A stretch of 16,243 bases of DNA from an uncultured Prevotella sp. (GCA_902477645.1 CABSIA010000059.1:1-16243); one strand, 5' to 3'; counted from the first letter of the stretch, positions 7,779 to 15,076 are shown. Numbers and translations: made by a program. The notes: generated by a model from the sequence alone, not told the origin.

Positions 7779-8889
7779 CTACCACCTCCTTCTCCTCAAT
7801 CATCTCGCCGTCGACAACATCAAAAAGCTTATAATCTGTCACCGAATGCTGCAAAATCTTGTCGAGATGGTCACGGTTTGTATCTGTAATGAATATCTGT
7901 CCATAGTTATCACCCGACACAAGTCTCACAATCTCCTCCACCCTGCGCGCGTCGAGTTTGTCAAAAATATCATCAAGCAGCAACAAAGGCGTGGTCTTTG
8001 CCGCCGTGCGTTTCAGAAAATCAAACTGCGCCAGCTTCAAGGCTATGGCAAAAGTCTTGTTTTGCCCCTGCGAGCCTTCACGTTTCATCAGAAAATCACC
8101 CAACTTCATTTCTAAATCGTCACGGTGAATGCCATGAAGACTATAGCCGACAGCCCTGTCCTTATACCGGTCACGGCCTATGACATCAAGAAGCGGGCCA
8201 CGCTGACAATGAGACACATAGTCGAGCCTTACCGTTTCTGAGTTCCCCGAAATGCGGCTATATACATTTTGAAATACAGGAACAAGTTCCTTTACAAAAT
8301 CATTTCTCTTCCTGTAAACAATCTCGCCTTTGTCAGCCATCTCCTCCTCCAATATCGACATCAGAGCCTCATCCGGCTCCTCATCTTGTTTCAGCAAAGC
8401 GTTGCGCTGCTGCAAAGCCCTGTTGTAGCGGTTCAGGGCATCGATATATGAAATGTCATACTGCGATATGACAATATCCATCAGCCGCCGCCTCTCCTCG
8501 CTTCCACCATCAATAAGCGAAGAGTCGGACGGTGACACGAACACCAGCGGAATAAGGCCTATATGCTGCGAAAAACGTTTATATTCCTTACCGTTGCGCT
8601 TAAAATGCTTCTTCGAGCCGCGCTTCATTCCCGCATATACAACATCCGTATTCTTATTGTCGTCGAGATATGTGCCCTCGACCACGAAAAAATCCTCGCC
8701 ATGCGTTATAACCTGCGAGTCAACGGAACAGTTTGCGCTTTTGCAGAACGAGAGATAATAAATGGCATCGAGCAGATTGGTCTTTCCCATACCGTTGTGC
8801 CCGACGAAACAGTTTATATTGGGCGAGAACGTCAGCTCAGCACCCTTAATATTCTTATAGTTTAACAGCGAAATCTTTTGCAGTATCAT
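7771..8889 (-). CDS. recF: DNA replication/repair protein RecF
   Basis: A 372-residue SMC-like ATPase that acts with RecO and RecR to load RecA at single-strand gaps. Walker A GHNGMGKT is at residues 30-37, directly after the N-terminal LLNYKNIKGAEL typical of RecF. The ABC signature is SQGQNKTFAIALKLA at 273-287, Walker B is PLLLLDDIFD at 301-310, and the D-loop KLDARR follows. The family block HGIHRDDL is at 252-259. Length is normal. It is first in the minus-strand pair with dciA (8-base overlap). Its start lies about 100 bases after a predicted promoter, behind a structured leader described separately. Confidence 0.96.
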   Translation of the reverse strand: MILQKISLLNYKNIKGAELTFSPNINCFVGHNGMGKTNLLDAIYYLSFCKSANCSVDSQVITHGEDFFVVEGTYLDDNKNTDVVYAGMKRGSKKHFKRNGKEYKRFSQHIGLIPLVFVSPSDSSLIDGGSEERRRLMDIVISQYDISYIDALNRYNRALQQRNALLKQDEEPDEALMSILEEEMADKGEIVYRKRNDFVKELVPVFQNVYSRISGNSETVRLDYVSHCQRGPLLDVIGRDRYKDRAVGYSLHGIHRDDLEMKLGDFLMKREGSQGQNKTFAIALKLAQFDFLKRTAAKTTPLLLLDDIFDKLDARRVEEIVRLVSGDNYGQIFITDTNRDHLDKILQHSVTDYKLFDVVDGEMIEEKEVVDV

Positions 8890-8895
8890 ATTCTA

Positions 8896-8983
8896 TTTTT
8901 GGTTGTGAGGTTGTGAGGTTATATGGTTATAAGGTAAAGTTACATTTTCACCTCACAACCTCATAACCTAAAAACCCAAAAAC
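8896..8983. repeat. inverted octamer arrays in the recF leader
   Basis: Four head-to-tail octamers, GTTGTGAG, GTTGTGAG, GTTATATG and GTTATAAG, occupy 8902-8933. Four related octamers in the opposite orientation, CTCACAAC, CTCATAAC, CTAAAAAC and CCAAAAAC, occupy 8952-8983. The arms 8901-8920 and 8949-8968 match at 18 of 20 positions and can be extended through TTTTT (8896-8900) with AAAAA (8970-8974) by one bulge. From the predicted recF promoter the whole array would be transcribed into the mRNA leader, and the stem would end about 6 bases before the recF ATG. Confidence 0.75.
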
Positions 8984-8997
8984 CATTATTTATGATG

Positions 8998-9030
8998 CAA
9001 AGTTACACCTTTTATCAATGAAAAACGAAA
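8998..9030 (-). promoter_or_regulatory. predicted recF-dciA promoter
   Basis: On the minus strand TAACTTTG (9005-8998) matches the Bacteroidota -7 consensus TAnnTTTG and is followed by CATC. About 21 bases upstream lies TTTC (9030-9027) as a weak -33 element (consensus TTTG). Transcription would begin near 8990-8993 and run through the octamer arrays into recF. Confidence 0.6.
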
Positions 9031-9045
9031 AAAGTATATGATAAA

Positions 9046-9077
9046 TTTCCATAGGTGAAAGAAATTCCGTAATTTTG
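9046..9077 (+). promoter_or_regulatory. predicted promoter of the TPR gene and ribH
   Basis: TAATTTTG at 9070-9077 fits TAnnTTTG and is followed by CC. TTTC at 9046-9049, 20 bases upstream, is a plausible -33 element. The leader to the ATG at 9119 would be about 35 bases. The interval 8984-9118 between recF and this gene holds the two divergent promoters and no gene. Confidence 0.58.
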
Positions 9078-9118
9078 CCACGCTTTTAATATGCACAAAT
9101 AAAAACAAAATAACTATA

Positions 9119-9814
9119 ATGGCAAAGAAAAATGAGCAGGCAGTTCAGGAGACTGCCACAAAATCAGAGGTTTTCTTTGAGAAAAACAAGAAAACCATCG
9201 CCTATGGCGTATTAGCAATTCTCGTAATCGTTGCAGGATTTTTCTGCTACAAAGAGTTTATCAGCGGCCCACGTGAGACAAAAGCCAGCACAGCCATAGC
9301 ACGTGGTCAGGAATACTTCGGTATGGAGCAATACGACAAGGCCCTCAACGGCGACGGTGCCGGCTACGTTGGTTTTGTAAAGATCGCAGCCGACTACAGC
9401 AGCACAGAAGCCGGAAATCTCGCAAACCTCTATGCAGGTTTGAGCTACGCTTTCCTCGGCAAAAACCAGGAGGCTATGAAGTATCTCAACGAGTACTCTA
9501 CAGCAGACGACGCCATGGTTAGCCCGGCAGCTGTTGCAGCGCGTGGTAACGTATATGCCAAGCTTGGCAAGCTTGATGATGCTGTTAAGGATCTGAAGAA
9601 AGCTGCCGACATGGCAGACTCAAAGGCAAAGAACGGCAAGAACATGAGCCTTGCTCCTACATTTCTATTACAGGCAGGCCAGATTCTCGAGTCACAGAAC
9701 AAGAAAGCCGAGGCTGCTGAAATCTACAAGAATATTAAGGCAAACTACGTTAACTCAATGCTCGTACAGAGCCAGGAGATTGACAAGTACATCGAAAGGG
9801 CTACTCTGAAATAA
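9119..9814 (+). CDS. membrane-anchored tetratricopeptide repeat protein
   Basis: A 231-residue protein: a charged cytoplasmic N-terminus (MAKKNEQ...EKNKKT), one transmembrane helix at about residues 27-45 (IAYGVLAILVIVAGFFCY), then an all-helical region with TPR-like pairs. Examples are LANLYAGLSYAFLGKNQEAMKYL at 101-123, AAVAARGNVYAKLGKLDDAVKDLKKA at 137-162 and FLLQAGQILESQNKKAEAAEIYKNI at 182-206. The layout resembles YfgM-type periplasmic TPR proteins, but only the single anchor and TPRs are certain. No catalytic motif is seen; it is probably a scaffold or partner protein. It has its own promoter and its stop overlaps the ribH start (TAATG). Confidence 0.87.
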   Translation: MAKKNEQAVQETATKSEVFFEKNKKTIAYGVLAILVIVAGFFCYKEFISGPRETKASTAIARGQEYFGMEQYDKALNGDGAGYVGFVKIAADYSSTEAGNLANLYAGLSYAFLGKNQEAMKYLNEYSTADDAMVSPAAVAARGNVYAKLGKLDDAVKDLKKAADMADSKAKNGKNMSLAPTFLLQAGQILESQNKKAEAAEIYKNIKANYVNSMLVQSQEIDKYIERATLK

Positions 9815-10290
9815 TGGCTACTGCACTTCATAACCTCTCAGAATACGACCTCACCAAGATACCCGATGCCAGCAACATGTGCTTCGGTATTGTTGTCGCC
9901 GAATGGAACCCTGAGATAACAGGCGCATTGCTTAAAGGTGCTGTCAGCACTCTTGAAAAACACGGTGCCATTGACGAGAATATCCATGTAAAGACCGTAC
10001 CGGGCAGCTTTGAGCTTGTTTACGGAGCACGCCAAATGGTACTGAACGGAGGCTACGATGCCGTGATAATTCTTGGCAGCGTAATTCGTGGCGAGACACC
10101 CCACTTCGACTACATCTGCCAAGGCGTGACATACGGAATAGCACGTCTGAATGCGACTCAGGACACACCTGTAATCTACGGTCTGCTCACCACAGACAAC
10201 ATTGAACAGGCACAGGCAAGGAGCGGCGGCAGCCTGGGCAACAAGGGAGACGAATGTGCTATAGACGCCATAAAGATGGCAAAATTCTAA
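9814..10290 (+). CDS. ribH: 6,7-dimethyl-8-ribityllumazine synthase
   Basis: A 158-residue lumazine synthase, the penultimate enzyme of riboflavin synthesis, condensing 5-amino-6-ribitylaminouracil with 3,4-dihydroxybutanone 4-phosphate in the cytoplasm, usually as a large oligomer. The family blocks are present: VAEWNPEIT at 28-36, VPGSFELVYGA at 62-72, LGSVIRGETPHFDYIC at 87-102 with the catalytic His97, and LLTTDNIEQAQARSGG followed by NKGDECA. Length is normal. The ATG overlaps the TPR stop by one base, so the two are translationally linked. A strong terminator follows at 10323. No FMN riboswitch is visible upstream. Confidence 0.96.
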   Translation: MATALHNLSEYDLTKIPDASNMCFGIVVAEWNPEITGALLKGAVSTLEKHGAIDENIHVKTVPGSFELVYGARQMVLNGGYDAVIILGSVIRGETPHFDYICQGVTYGIARLNATQDTPVIYGLLTTDNIEQAQARSGGSLGNKGDECAIDAIKMAKF

Positions 10291-10322
10291 GATTTAAATA
10301 TCTTTAAATACATAAGATACAT

Positions 10323-10369
10323 ACAGCGATGGTACGCAGGCAACACCTGAAACCATCGCTGTTTTTTTT
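10323..10369 (+). terminator. intrinsic terminator after ribH
   Basis: The arms ACAGCGATGGT (10323-10333) and ACCATCGCTGT (10352-10362) form a perfect 11-bp stem, immediately followed by a T run to 10369. The 18-base loop contains a small inner stem, CAGG with CCTG. It closes the TPR-ribH transcript. Confidence 0.93.
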
Positions 10370-10402
10370 AATGCCTACATAAAATTATTCAAGTTTTTTA
10401 TG

Positions 10403-10410
10403 TACTTTTG
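10403..10410 (+). promoter_or_regulatory. predicted -7 box before the M16 remnant
   Basis: TACTTTTG fits TAnnTTTG and is followed by CA, as in the recF and pyrG boxes. I see no good -33 element 19-21 bases upstream. The TTG at 10408, which opens the longest frame here, lies inside this box, so that start is implausible if the box is used. Confidence 0.45.
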
Positions 10411-11061
10411 CAATGTATTATCATCCATAAACGAGACATTACGAAAACAAAAACCATAAACTATCTACATCTTAAACAGCTGATAACAGCAGTAATTCTG
10501 ATACTTGGCACTAGCGAGATATACGCAAAAACAGCATATTTCGGCGGAGGCATGTCGTCGCTGATGTTTCAGGAATTGAGGGAGTTCCGCCCGTTCGCCT
10601 ACTATGCCGCCGGCTCTATGATATACCCTCCTAAAAATGCGCACGGACAATCGCCAACAGCTTTTGTCACCACTATGGGCACACAGGCCGATAAAACACT
10701 CTCTGCACTCGGAGTGCTCGACAGTCTGCTTAACAATATGCCCGTCAAGGAAAAAACATTCAACATCGCCAAACAAAGCTACAAAAACGATATCAACAAC
10801 AGCTATCCGTCGTTCAGGGGAAAGGCAAGCTACGTAGAGGACAACGTGTTTTTCGGATATGATCACGACCCCAACAAGGAATTTTCAGAGAGCATCGGCA
10901 AGGTGACCATGACCGATATTTGCGATTACTATAGTAAAAACGTCAAACATGCACCGCACGCCATCATCATTGTCGGAAAAATAGACAAGACTATGATGGA
11001 GGCACTGAAGAAGTATGGGGAAGTGAGAATACTCACCAAAAAAGATATAATAAAAATGTAG
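10408..11061 (+). pseudogene. M16 (insulinase-type) peptidase remnant, C-terminal domain only
   Basis: The frame stays open for 217 codons but has no ATG before the conserved part; it can only open with TTG at 10408 or with rarer codons such as ATT at 10438. Reading from 10438 gives KTKTINYLHL, then the hydrophobic KQLITAVILILGTSEIYA, which looks like a signal peptide. It is joined directly to YFGGGMSSLMFQELREFRPFAYYA, the start of an M16 C-terminal (inactive) domain. That domain continues with TTMGTQADKTLSALGVLDSL, YPSFRGK, DPNKEFSESIGKVTM and a closing IIIVGKIDKTMMEALKKYG. The HxxEH zinc domain and roughly the first three quarters of a full-length protein are absent. An internal deletion that fused the signal peptide to the last domain, plus loss of the ATG, is the simplest explanation. 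An expressed truncated protein cannot be ruled out. Confidence 0.65.
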
Positions 11062-11070
11062 AGAGACCCG

Positions 11071-11092
11071 TTGGCGGAATTAATTCCGCCAA
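11071..11092. repeat. 22-base perfect palindrome after the M16 remnant
   Basis: TTGGCGGAATT at 11071-11081 is followed at once by its exact complement at 11082-11092. It lies 9 bases after the stop of the M16 remnant. No T run follows (CAATTCTCC), so it is not a standard intrinsic terminator, but it could be an operator-like site or a remnant of a mobile element. Confidence 0.6.
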
Positions 11093-11274
11093 CAATTCTC
11101 CGTACTATTTTAGTCCCATGGACTGAATATTATTTTAGTCCCGCAGATTTTACAGAGCACACGGATTTTCTGTGGTGCTGCCGCACCAATTGCATAGCCA
11201 CTGATTTTTTTCTATATGCACAGCCACAAAATCTGTCATCATCTTCGGGTGAAAACTATGCAAAACTATGCAAA

Positions 11275-11332
11275 CGGCTTCAATGGACATCGCAAGCGGT
11301 TTCAACGGCCATCGCAAGCGGTTTCGTTGGCC
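11275..11332. repeat. 22-base tandem repeat, about 2.6 copies
   Basis: Unit 1 (11275-11296) and unit 2 (11297-11318) share CGG(C/T)TTCAA(T/C)GG(A/C)CATCGCAAG and differ at three positions. A partial third unit (11319-11332) begins CGGTTTC. The unit is too short, with no spacers, to be CRISPR. Confidence 0.75.
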
Positions 11333-11353
11333 AATGAAGCCGCTTGCATTTTT
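11314..11353 (+). terminator. hairpin with short T run, possible terminator
   Basis: GCAAGCGGTTTC (11314-11325) pairs with GAAGCCGCTTGC (11336-11347), 12 bp with one G-U in RNA, around the loop GTTGGCCAAT. ATTTTT (11348-11353) follows. The form fits an intrinsic terminator facing plus-strand readthrough before pyrG, built from the last tandem unit and an inverted copy of it. Confidence 0.55.
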
Positions 11354-11529
11354 CCTTATAGAAAAACAAACACCAAACAATTCTTAATATAAATTTCTTT
11401 TTATTTTATCACTCTTTCTATTTAAAACTATTTCCGCACTACATATTACGAATTTAAATAAGAATACATCAAAACAAACCAAAATAAAACTTTTCACCAA
11501 ACAAAACGAACTAAAAGATTGGTTTTTCA

Positions 11530-11559
11530 TTGTTTTGTTATCAAATTGTTGTAACTTTG
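11530..11559 (+). promoter_or_regulatory. predicted pyrG promoter
   Basis: TAACTTTG at 11552-11559 is a match to the Bacteroidota -7 box TAnnTTTG. TTG at 11530-11532 lies 19 bases upstream and can serve as the -33 element. The box is followed by CACCCCG, so transcription would start in or next to a short C run. Confidence 0.68.
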
Positions 11560-11564
11560 CACCC

Positions 11565-11649
11565 CGATATATGGCCGCTATAATAGTGTCTGCTATTAAC
11601 GGTTGCCACCATGCCGAGCCATGCTCGTCAACCCGTCAACTAAATATAT
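11565..11649 (+). promoter_or_regulatory. structured pyrG mRNA leader
   Basis: The leader of about 85 bases can form two hairpins: TAATAG (11581-11586) with CTATTA (11593-11598), and a second in which ACGGTTG pairs with CAACCCGT by a bulge around an inner CGAG/CTCG stem (about 11599-11636). No T run follows, so simple attenuation is not shown. It matches no riboswitch class I recognise. Confidence 0.35.
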
Positions 11650-13263
11650 ATGGAAACAAAATACATCTTTATTACAGGAGGCGTAACCTCATCGCTCGGC
11701 AAGGGCATAATCTCCGCATCGCTTGGAAAATTGCTTCAGGCACGGGGATACAACATCACAATCCAGAAATTTGATCCTTACATCAACATCGATCCAGGAA
11801 CTCTGAACCCTTACGAGCACGGAGAGTGTTACGTTACTGCCGACGGCATGGAGACAGACCTCGACCTGGGACACTATGAGCGTTTCACAGGCATCGAGAC
11901 AACACGGGACAACAGTGTTACTACAGGACGAATATACCAGAGCGTGATAGAGCGTGAGCGCCGCGGCGACTATCTTGGCAAAACCATTCAGGTGGTGCCA
12001 CATATCACCGACGAGATAAAACGCCGCATTCTGCTCAACGCCACCAAACAGCCATTAGATTTCGTAATTACAGAGATAGGCGGCACCATAGGCGACATAG
12101 AGAGCCAACCGTTTCTCGAGGCGATACGCCAGTTGCGCTGGGAACTTGGATCACATAGAGCACTGAATATCCATCTGACGTACGTGCCCTACCTGGCAGC
12201 GGCAGGCGAGCTGAAAACCAAACCCACACAGACAAGCGTCAAGCAGCTGCAAGGATTGGGCATACAGCCCGAGGTATTAGTGCTGCGCACAGAGCATGCA
12301 CTAAACGATGAGCTGAGACTGAAAGTGGCACACTTCTGCAATGTAGACATGAATGCCGTGATACAGAGCCAAGACATGCCTAGCATCTATGAAGTGCCGG
12401 TAAATATGCAGCGGCAGGGACTTGATGCCATTTGTCTCAAAAAAATGGGAATAGAGCCAAGCGAGACACCAGAGCTTGGACCGTGGCGTAATTTCCTCGA
12501 GCGCAGAAAGAATGCCGTCAAAGAGATGAAAATCGCATTAGTCGGCAAATATGACTTGCAGGATGCCTACAAAAGCATCATAGAGAGCCTTGCACACGCC
12601 GGAACATACAACGACCGCAAGGTGAAGGCCATTTTCGTAAACAGTGAGGAAATTACAAAAGAAAATATAGCCGAAAAACTCAACGGTATGGCAGGATTAG
12701 TCATTTGTCCTGGATTTGGGAACCGTGGTATAGAAGGTAAAATCATAGCCGCCGAATACGGGCGCACCAACAATATCCCAACCTTTGGAATATGTCTCGG
12801 CATGCAGATGATGGTGATTGAGTTCGCAAGAAATGTCATTGGCTGGACAGATGCCGACAGCAGCGAGATGAATGCCACGACCACACACAACGTCATCGAC
12901 ATAATGGCCGAGCAAAAAGACATAACGCAAATGGGCGGCACCATGCGTCTCGGCTGCTACGAGTGCGCTCTCATTGATGGCAGCCGTACATGGGAAGCGT
13001 ATGGGGAACAGCCTCTAATCAAGGAGCGTCACCGCCACCGCTACGAGTTCAACAACAAATACAGGGACGAATATGAGACCCACGGCATGAAATGTGTGGG
13101 CGTAAATCCAGCCGCAGGACTTGTGGAAATTGTTGAAATTCCTGAGCTTAGGTGGTACATAGGCACACAGTTCCATCCAGAGTATTCATCTACGGTGCTC
13201 CATCCGCATCCATTATTTATGTCATTTATAAAAGCATGTATCCATGGAACAGCTGAAGCATGA
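11650..13263 (+). CDS. pyrG: CTP synthase
   Basis: A 537-residue enzyme making CTP from UTP, ATP and glutamine in the cytoplasm. The synthetase domain opens with KYIFITGGVTSSLGKGI (residues 4-20, the phosphate loop) and shows FDPYINIDPGT, EHGECYVTADGMETDLDLGHYERF, TEIGGTIGDIES and KTKPTQTSVKQL. The class I glutaminase domain has its nucleophile Cys382 in FGICLGMQ and His509-Pro-Glu511 in GTQFHPEY. The oxyanion and lid block CPGFGNRG at 353-360 is present; canonical sequence there is PGGFG, so one residue is changed. Length is normal. Its own promoter lies 90 bases upstream and its end overlaps the next gene by 20 bases. Confidence 0.97.
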   Translation: METKYIFITGGVTSSLGKGIISASLGKLLQARGYNITIQKFDPYINIDPGTLNPYEHGECYVTADGMETDLDLGHYERFTGIETTRDNSVTTGRIYQSVIERERRGDYLGKTIQVVPHITDEIKRRILLNATKQPLDFVITEIGGTIGDIESQPFLEAIRQLRWELGSHRALNIHLTYVPYLAAAGELKTKPTQTSVKQLQGLGIQPEVLVLRTEHALNDELRLKVAHFCNVDMNAVIQSQDMPSIYEVPVNMQRQGLDAICLKKMGIEPSETPELGPWRNFLERRKNAVKEMKIALVGKYDLQDAYKSIIESLAHAGTYNDRKVKAIFVNSEEITKENIAEKLNGMAGLVICPGFGNRGIEGKIIAAEYGRTNNIPTFGICLGMQMMVIEFARNVIGWTDADSSEMNATTTHNVIDIMAEQKDITQMGGTMRLGCYECALIDGSRTWEAYGEQPLIKERHRHRYEFNNKYRDEYETHGMKCVGVNPAAGLVEIVEIPELRWYIGTQFHPEYSSTVLHPHPLFMSFIKACIHGTAEA

Positions 13264-15076
13264 ATGCGGCGTGGCGATGATTCGCCTGTTAAAGCCGCTT
13301 GAATATTATGAGGAAAAATACGGCTCACGCTATTTTGGCCTGAACAAGCTCTATCTGATGATGGAGAAGCAGCACAACCGCGGACAGGAAGGCGCCGGTA
13401 TGGCTTGTGTCGACCTCAACACCCCACCTGGCAACGAATACATGTTCCGCGAGCGTGCAGAGGGCGCAAACGCAATAACGGAAATTTTCTCACGTGTGAA
13501 GGAGGGATTTCTCGGACAACTCTACATGGGACACCTGAGATATTCCACAACTGGCAAGAGCGGCATTTCATACGTTCACCCGTTCCTAAGACGCAACAAC
13601 TGGCGGGCAAAAAATCTCTGTCTTTGCGGAAACTTCAACATGACAAACATAGAGGAAGTGTTCAACATGTTGACCCGGCAAGGACAATGTCCGCGCATTT
13701 ACAGCGACTCCTACATAATGCTTGAGCTAATGGGACACCGGCTCGACAGGGAAGTTGAGCGCAACTTTGTGGCGGCAAAGGAGATGGAGTTGCAGGACAC
13801 AGAGATAACACGCTATATAGAGGACCATGTCAAGATGGGCAACGTACTGAAGACCACCATGCCGCATTTCGACGGAGGATATGTGATGTGCGGCATAACA
13901 GGCTCTGGAGAAATGTTCTCAATGCGTGACCCATGGGGCATACGTCCTGCTTTCTTCTATAGAAACGAAGATTTTGTTGTTGTCGCAAGCGAGCGTCCTG
14001 TTTTGCAGACAACATTCAACATAGAGTGTGACGATGTTTGCGAATTGCAGCCCGGACAGGCAATCATAGTAAACAAGGCCGGCGAGTGCTCACTATCACA
14101 AATTATTGAGCCGAAAAAAGTAAAACCTTGCTCGTTCGAGAGAATTTACTTCAGCCGCGGCTCTGACAGAGACATTTACAGCGAAAGAAAAAAGCTCGGC
14201 GAACAGCTCACTCCTGCCGTGCTGAAAGCTATCGGCAACGATACGGCACACACGGTTTTCTCATTCATACCAAACACAGCCGAGGTTGCATTCTACGGAC
14301 TTCTTCACGGCTTTAAGCAGCACCTTAATCAGGAAAAAATCAAGAAAATAGCCGCCTTAGGACACACCCCGCCGGTCAAAGAGCTTGAAGGCATTCTTAA
14401 CGAGTACGTACGCTCGGAGAAAGTTGCATGGAAAGATATTAAGTTGCGCACATTTATAACCGAGGGAAACTCGCGCAACGATTTGGCATCTCATGTTTAC
14501 GACATTACATACGAGAGCCTTGTACCAAATGTCGACAATCTTGTTATCATAGACGACAGCATTGTGCGCGGCACAACTCTGAAAGAGAGCATATTACGCA
14601 TACTCGACCGTCTGCATCCTAAAAAAATCATCATAGTAAGTTCCGCCCCCCAAATACGCTATCCAGACTATTACGGCATCGATATGCCAAGACTTGAGGA
14701 GTTTTGCGTGTTCCGTGCCACAATAGAGCTTATCAAGGAGCGTGGAATGTCACAGCTTCTCGACGATGTCTATACAAAATGTACTGAAGAATTGCAGAAG
14801 CCGAAAAAGGAGATGAGAAATGCCGTAAGAGCCATTTATGAGCCATTTACCGTTGACGAGATAAATTGCAAGATTGTCGAGATGCTGACACCAGAGGAGG
14901 TAAAGACACCGGTACAGATTGTATTCCAGTCTATTGAAGGCCTACACTCCGCCATACCAAATCACAGAGGTGACTGGTATTTTACCGGACACTACCCCAC
15001 CCCTGGCGGAACGAGGCTTTGCAATCAGGCATTTGTAAATTATTACAAAGCAAGTCTGCAGAGCCGTTACCTGTAA
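13244..15076 (+). CDS. long PurF-like amidophosphoribosyltransferase family protein
   Basis: A 610-residue protein with an N-terminal Ntn glutaminase domain and a phosphoribosyltransferase domain. A seven-residue propeptide would expose Cys8 (MEQLKHE before CGVAMI). EKQHNRGQEGAGMA (41-54), GHLRYSTTG (96-104) and the PRPP loop VIIDDSIVRGTTL (434-446) are intact. Two differences from PurF stand out. The Asn-Gly of the glutaminase oxyanion hole (HNGN in E. coli) reads Cys128-Gly129-Asn130. The position of an iron-sulfur ligand in Bacillus-type PurF is Asp (YPDYYGID), as in cluster-free enzymes. It is about 110 residues longer than PurF, mainly a C-terminal tail with GDWYFTGHYPTPGG at 577-590. 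The start is fixed by Cys8 and overlaps pyrG by 20 bases. Similar long proteins are, by memory, usual in Bacteroidales; the true substrate is uncertain. Confidence 0.85.
   Translation: MEQLKHECGVAMIRLLKPLEYYEEKYGSRYFGLNKLYLMMEKQHNRGQEGAGMACVDLNTPPGNEYMFRERAEGANAITEIFSRVKEGFLGQLYMGHLRYSTTGKSGISYVHPFLRRNNWRAKNLCLCGNFNMTNIEEVFNMLTRQGQCPRIYSDSYIMLELMGHRLDREVERNFVAAKEMELQDTEITRYIEDHVKMGNVLKTTMPHFDGGYVMCGITGSGEMFSMRDPWGIRPAFFYRNEDFVVVASERPVLQTTFNIECDDVCELQPGQAIIVNKAGECSLSQIIEPKKVKPCSFERIYFSRGSDRDIYSERKKLGEQLTPAVLKAIGNDTAHTVFSFIPNTAEVAFYGLLHGFKQHLNQEKIKKIAALGHTPPVKELEGILNEYVRSEKVAWKDIKLRTFITEGNSRNDLASHVYDITYESLVPNVDNLVIIDDSIVRGTTLKESILRILDRLHPKKIIIVSSAPQIRYPDYYGIDMPRLEEFCVFRATIELIKERGMSQLLDDVYTKCTEELQKPKKEMRNAVRAIYEPFTVDEINCKIVEMLTPEEVKTPVQIVFQSIEGLHSAIPNHRGDWYFTGHYPTPGGTRLCNQAFVNYYKASLQSRYL

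Larger units (their letters stand above)
11093..11529. other. non-coding, repeat-rich then AT-rich interval
   Basis: I see no credible gene here. An 88-codon frame at 11071-11337 is made of repeats and has no recognisable domain. Contents in order: a duplicated TATTTTAGTCCC (11106-11117 and 11131-11142); GATTT/CTGTG-rich text at about 11143-11240 of a kind common in Bacteroidales spacers; a tandem AAAACTATGC (11252-11271); the 22-base tandem repeats with a hairpin (11275-11353); and about 175 bases of very AT-rich sequence leading to the pyrG promoter. Confidence 0.7.

Noticed and set aside
8884..8985. Octamer arrays read as an intrinsic terminator
   Set aside because: Neither orientation places a T run directly after the closing arm, and the array lies in a leader between divergent promoters.
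9078..9813. FMN riboswitch for ribH
   Set aside because: ribH overlaps the TPR gene and the short leader before the TPR gene shows none of the conserved RFN element segments.
10412..10429. Six-codon ATG frame as a leader peptide before the M16 remnant
   Set aside because: It starts almost at the predicted transcription start, has no ribosome site and no attenuator after it; most likely chance.
11275..11332. Possible CRISPR array
   Set aside because: The units are 22 bases, directly adjacent without unique spacers, and no cas genes are nearby.
11071..11337. 88-codon plus-strand frame in the spacer before pyrG
   Set aside because: It starts in a palindrome, runs through tandem repeats, has no domain, and its composition follows the repeats.
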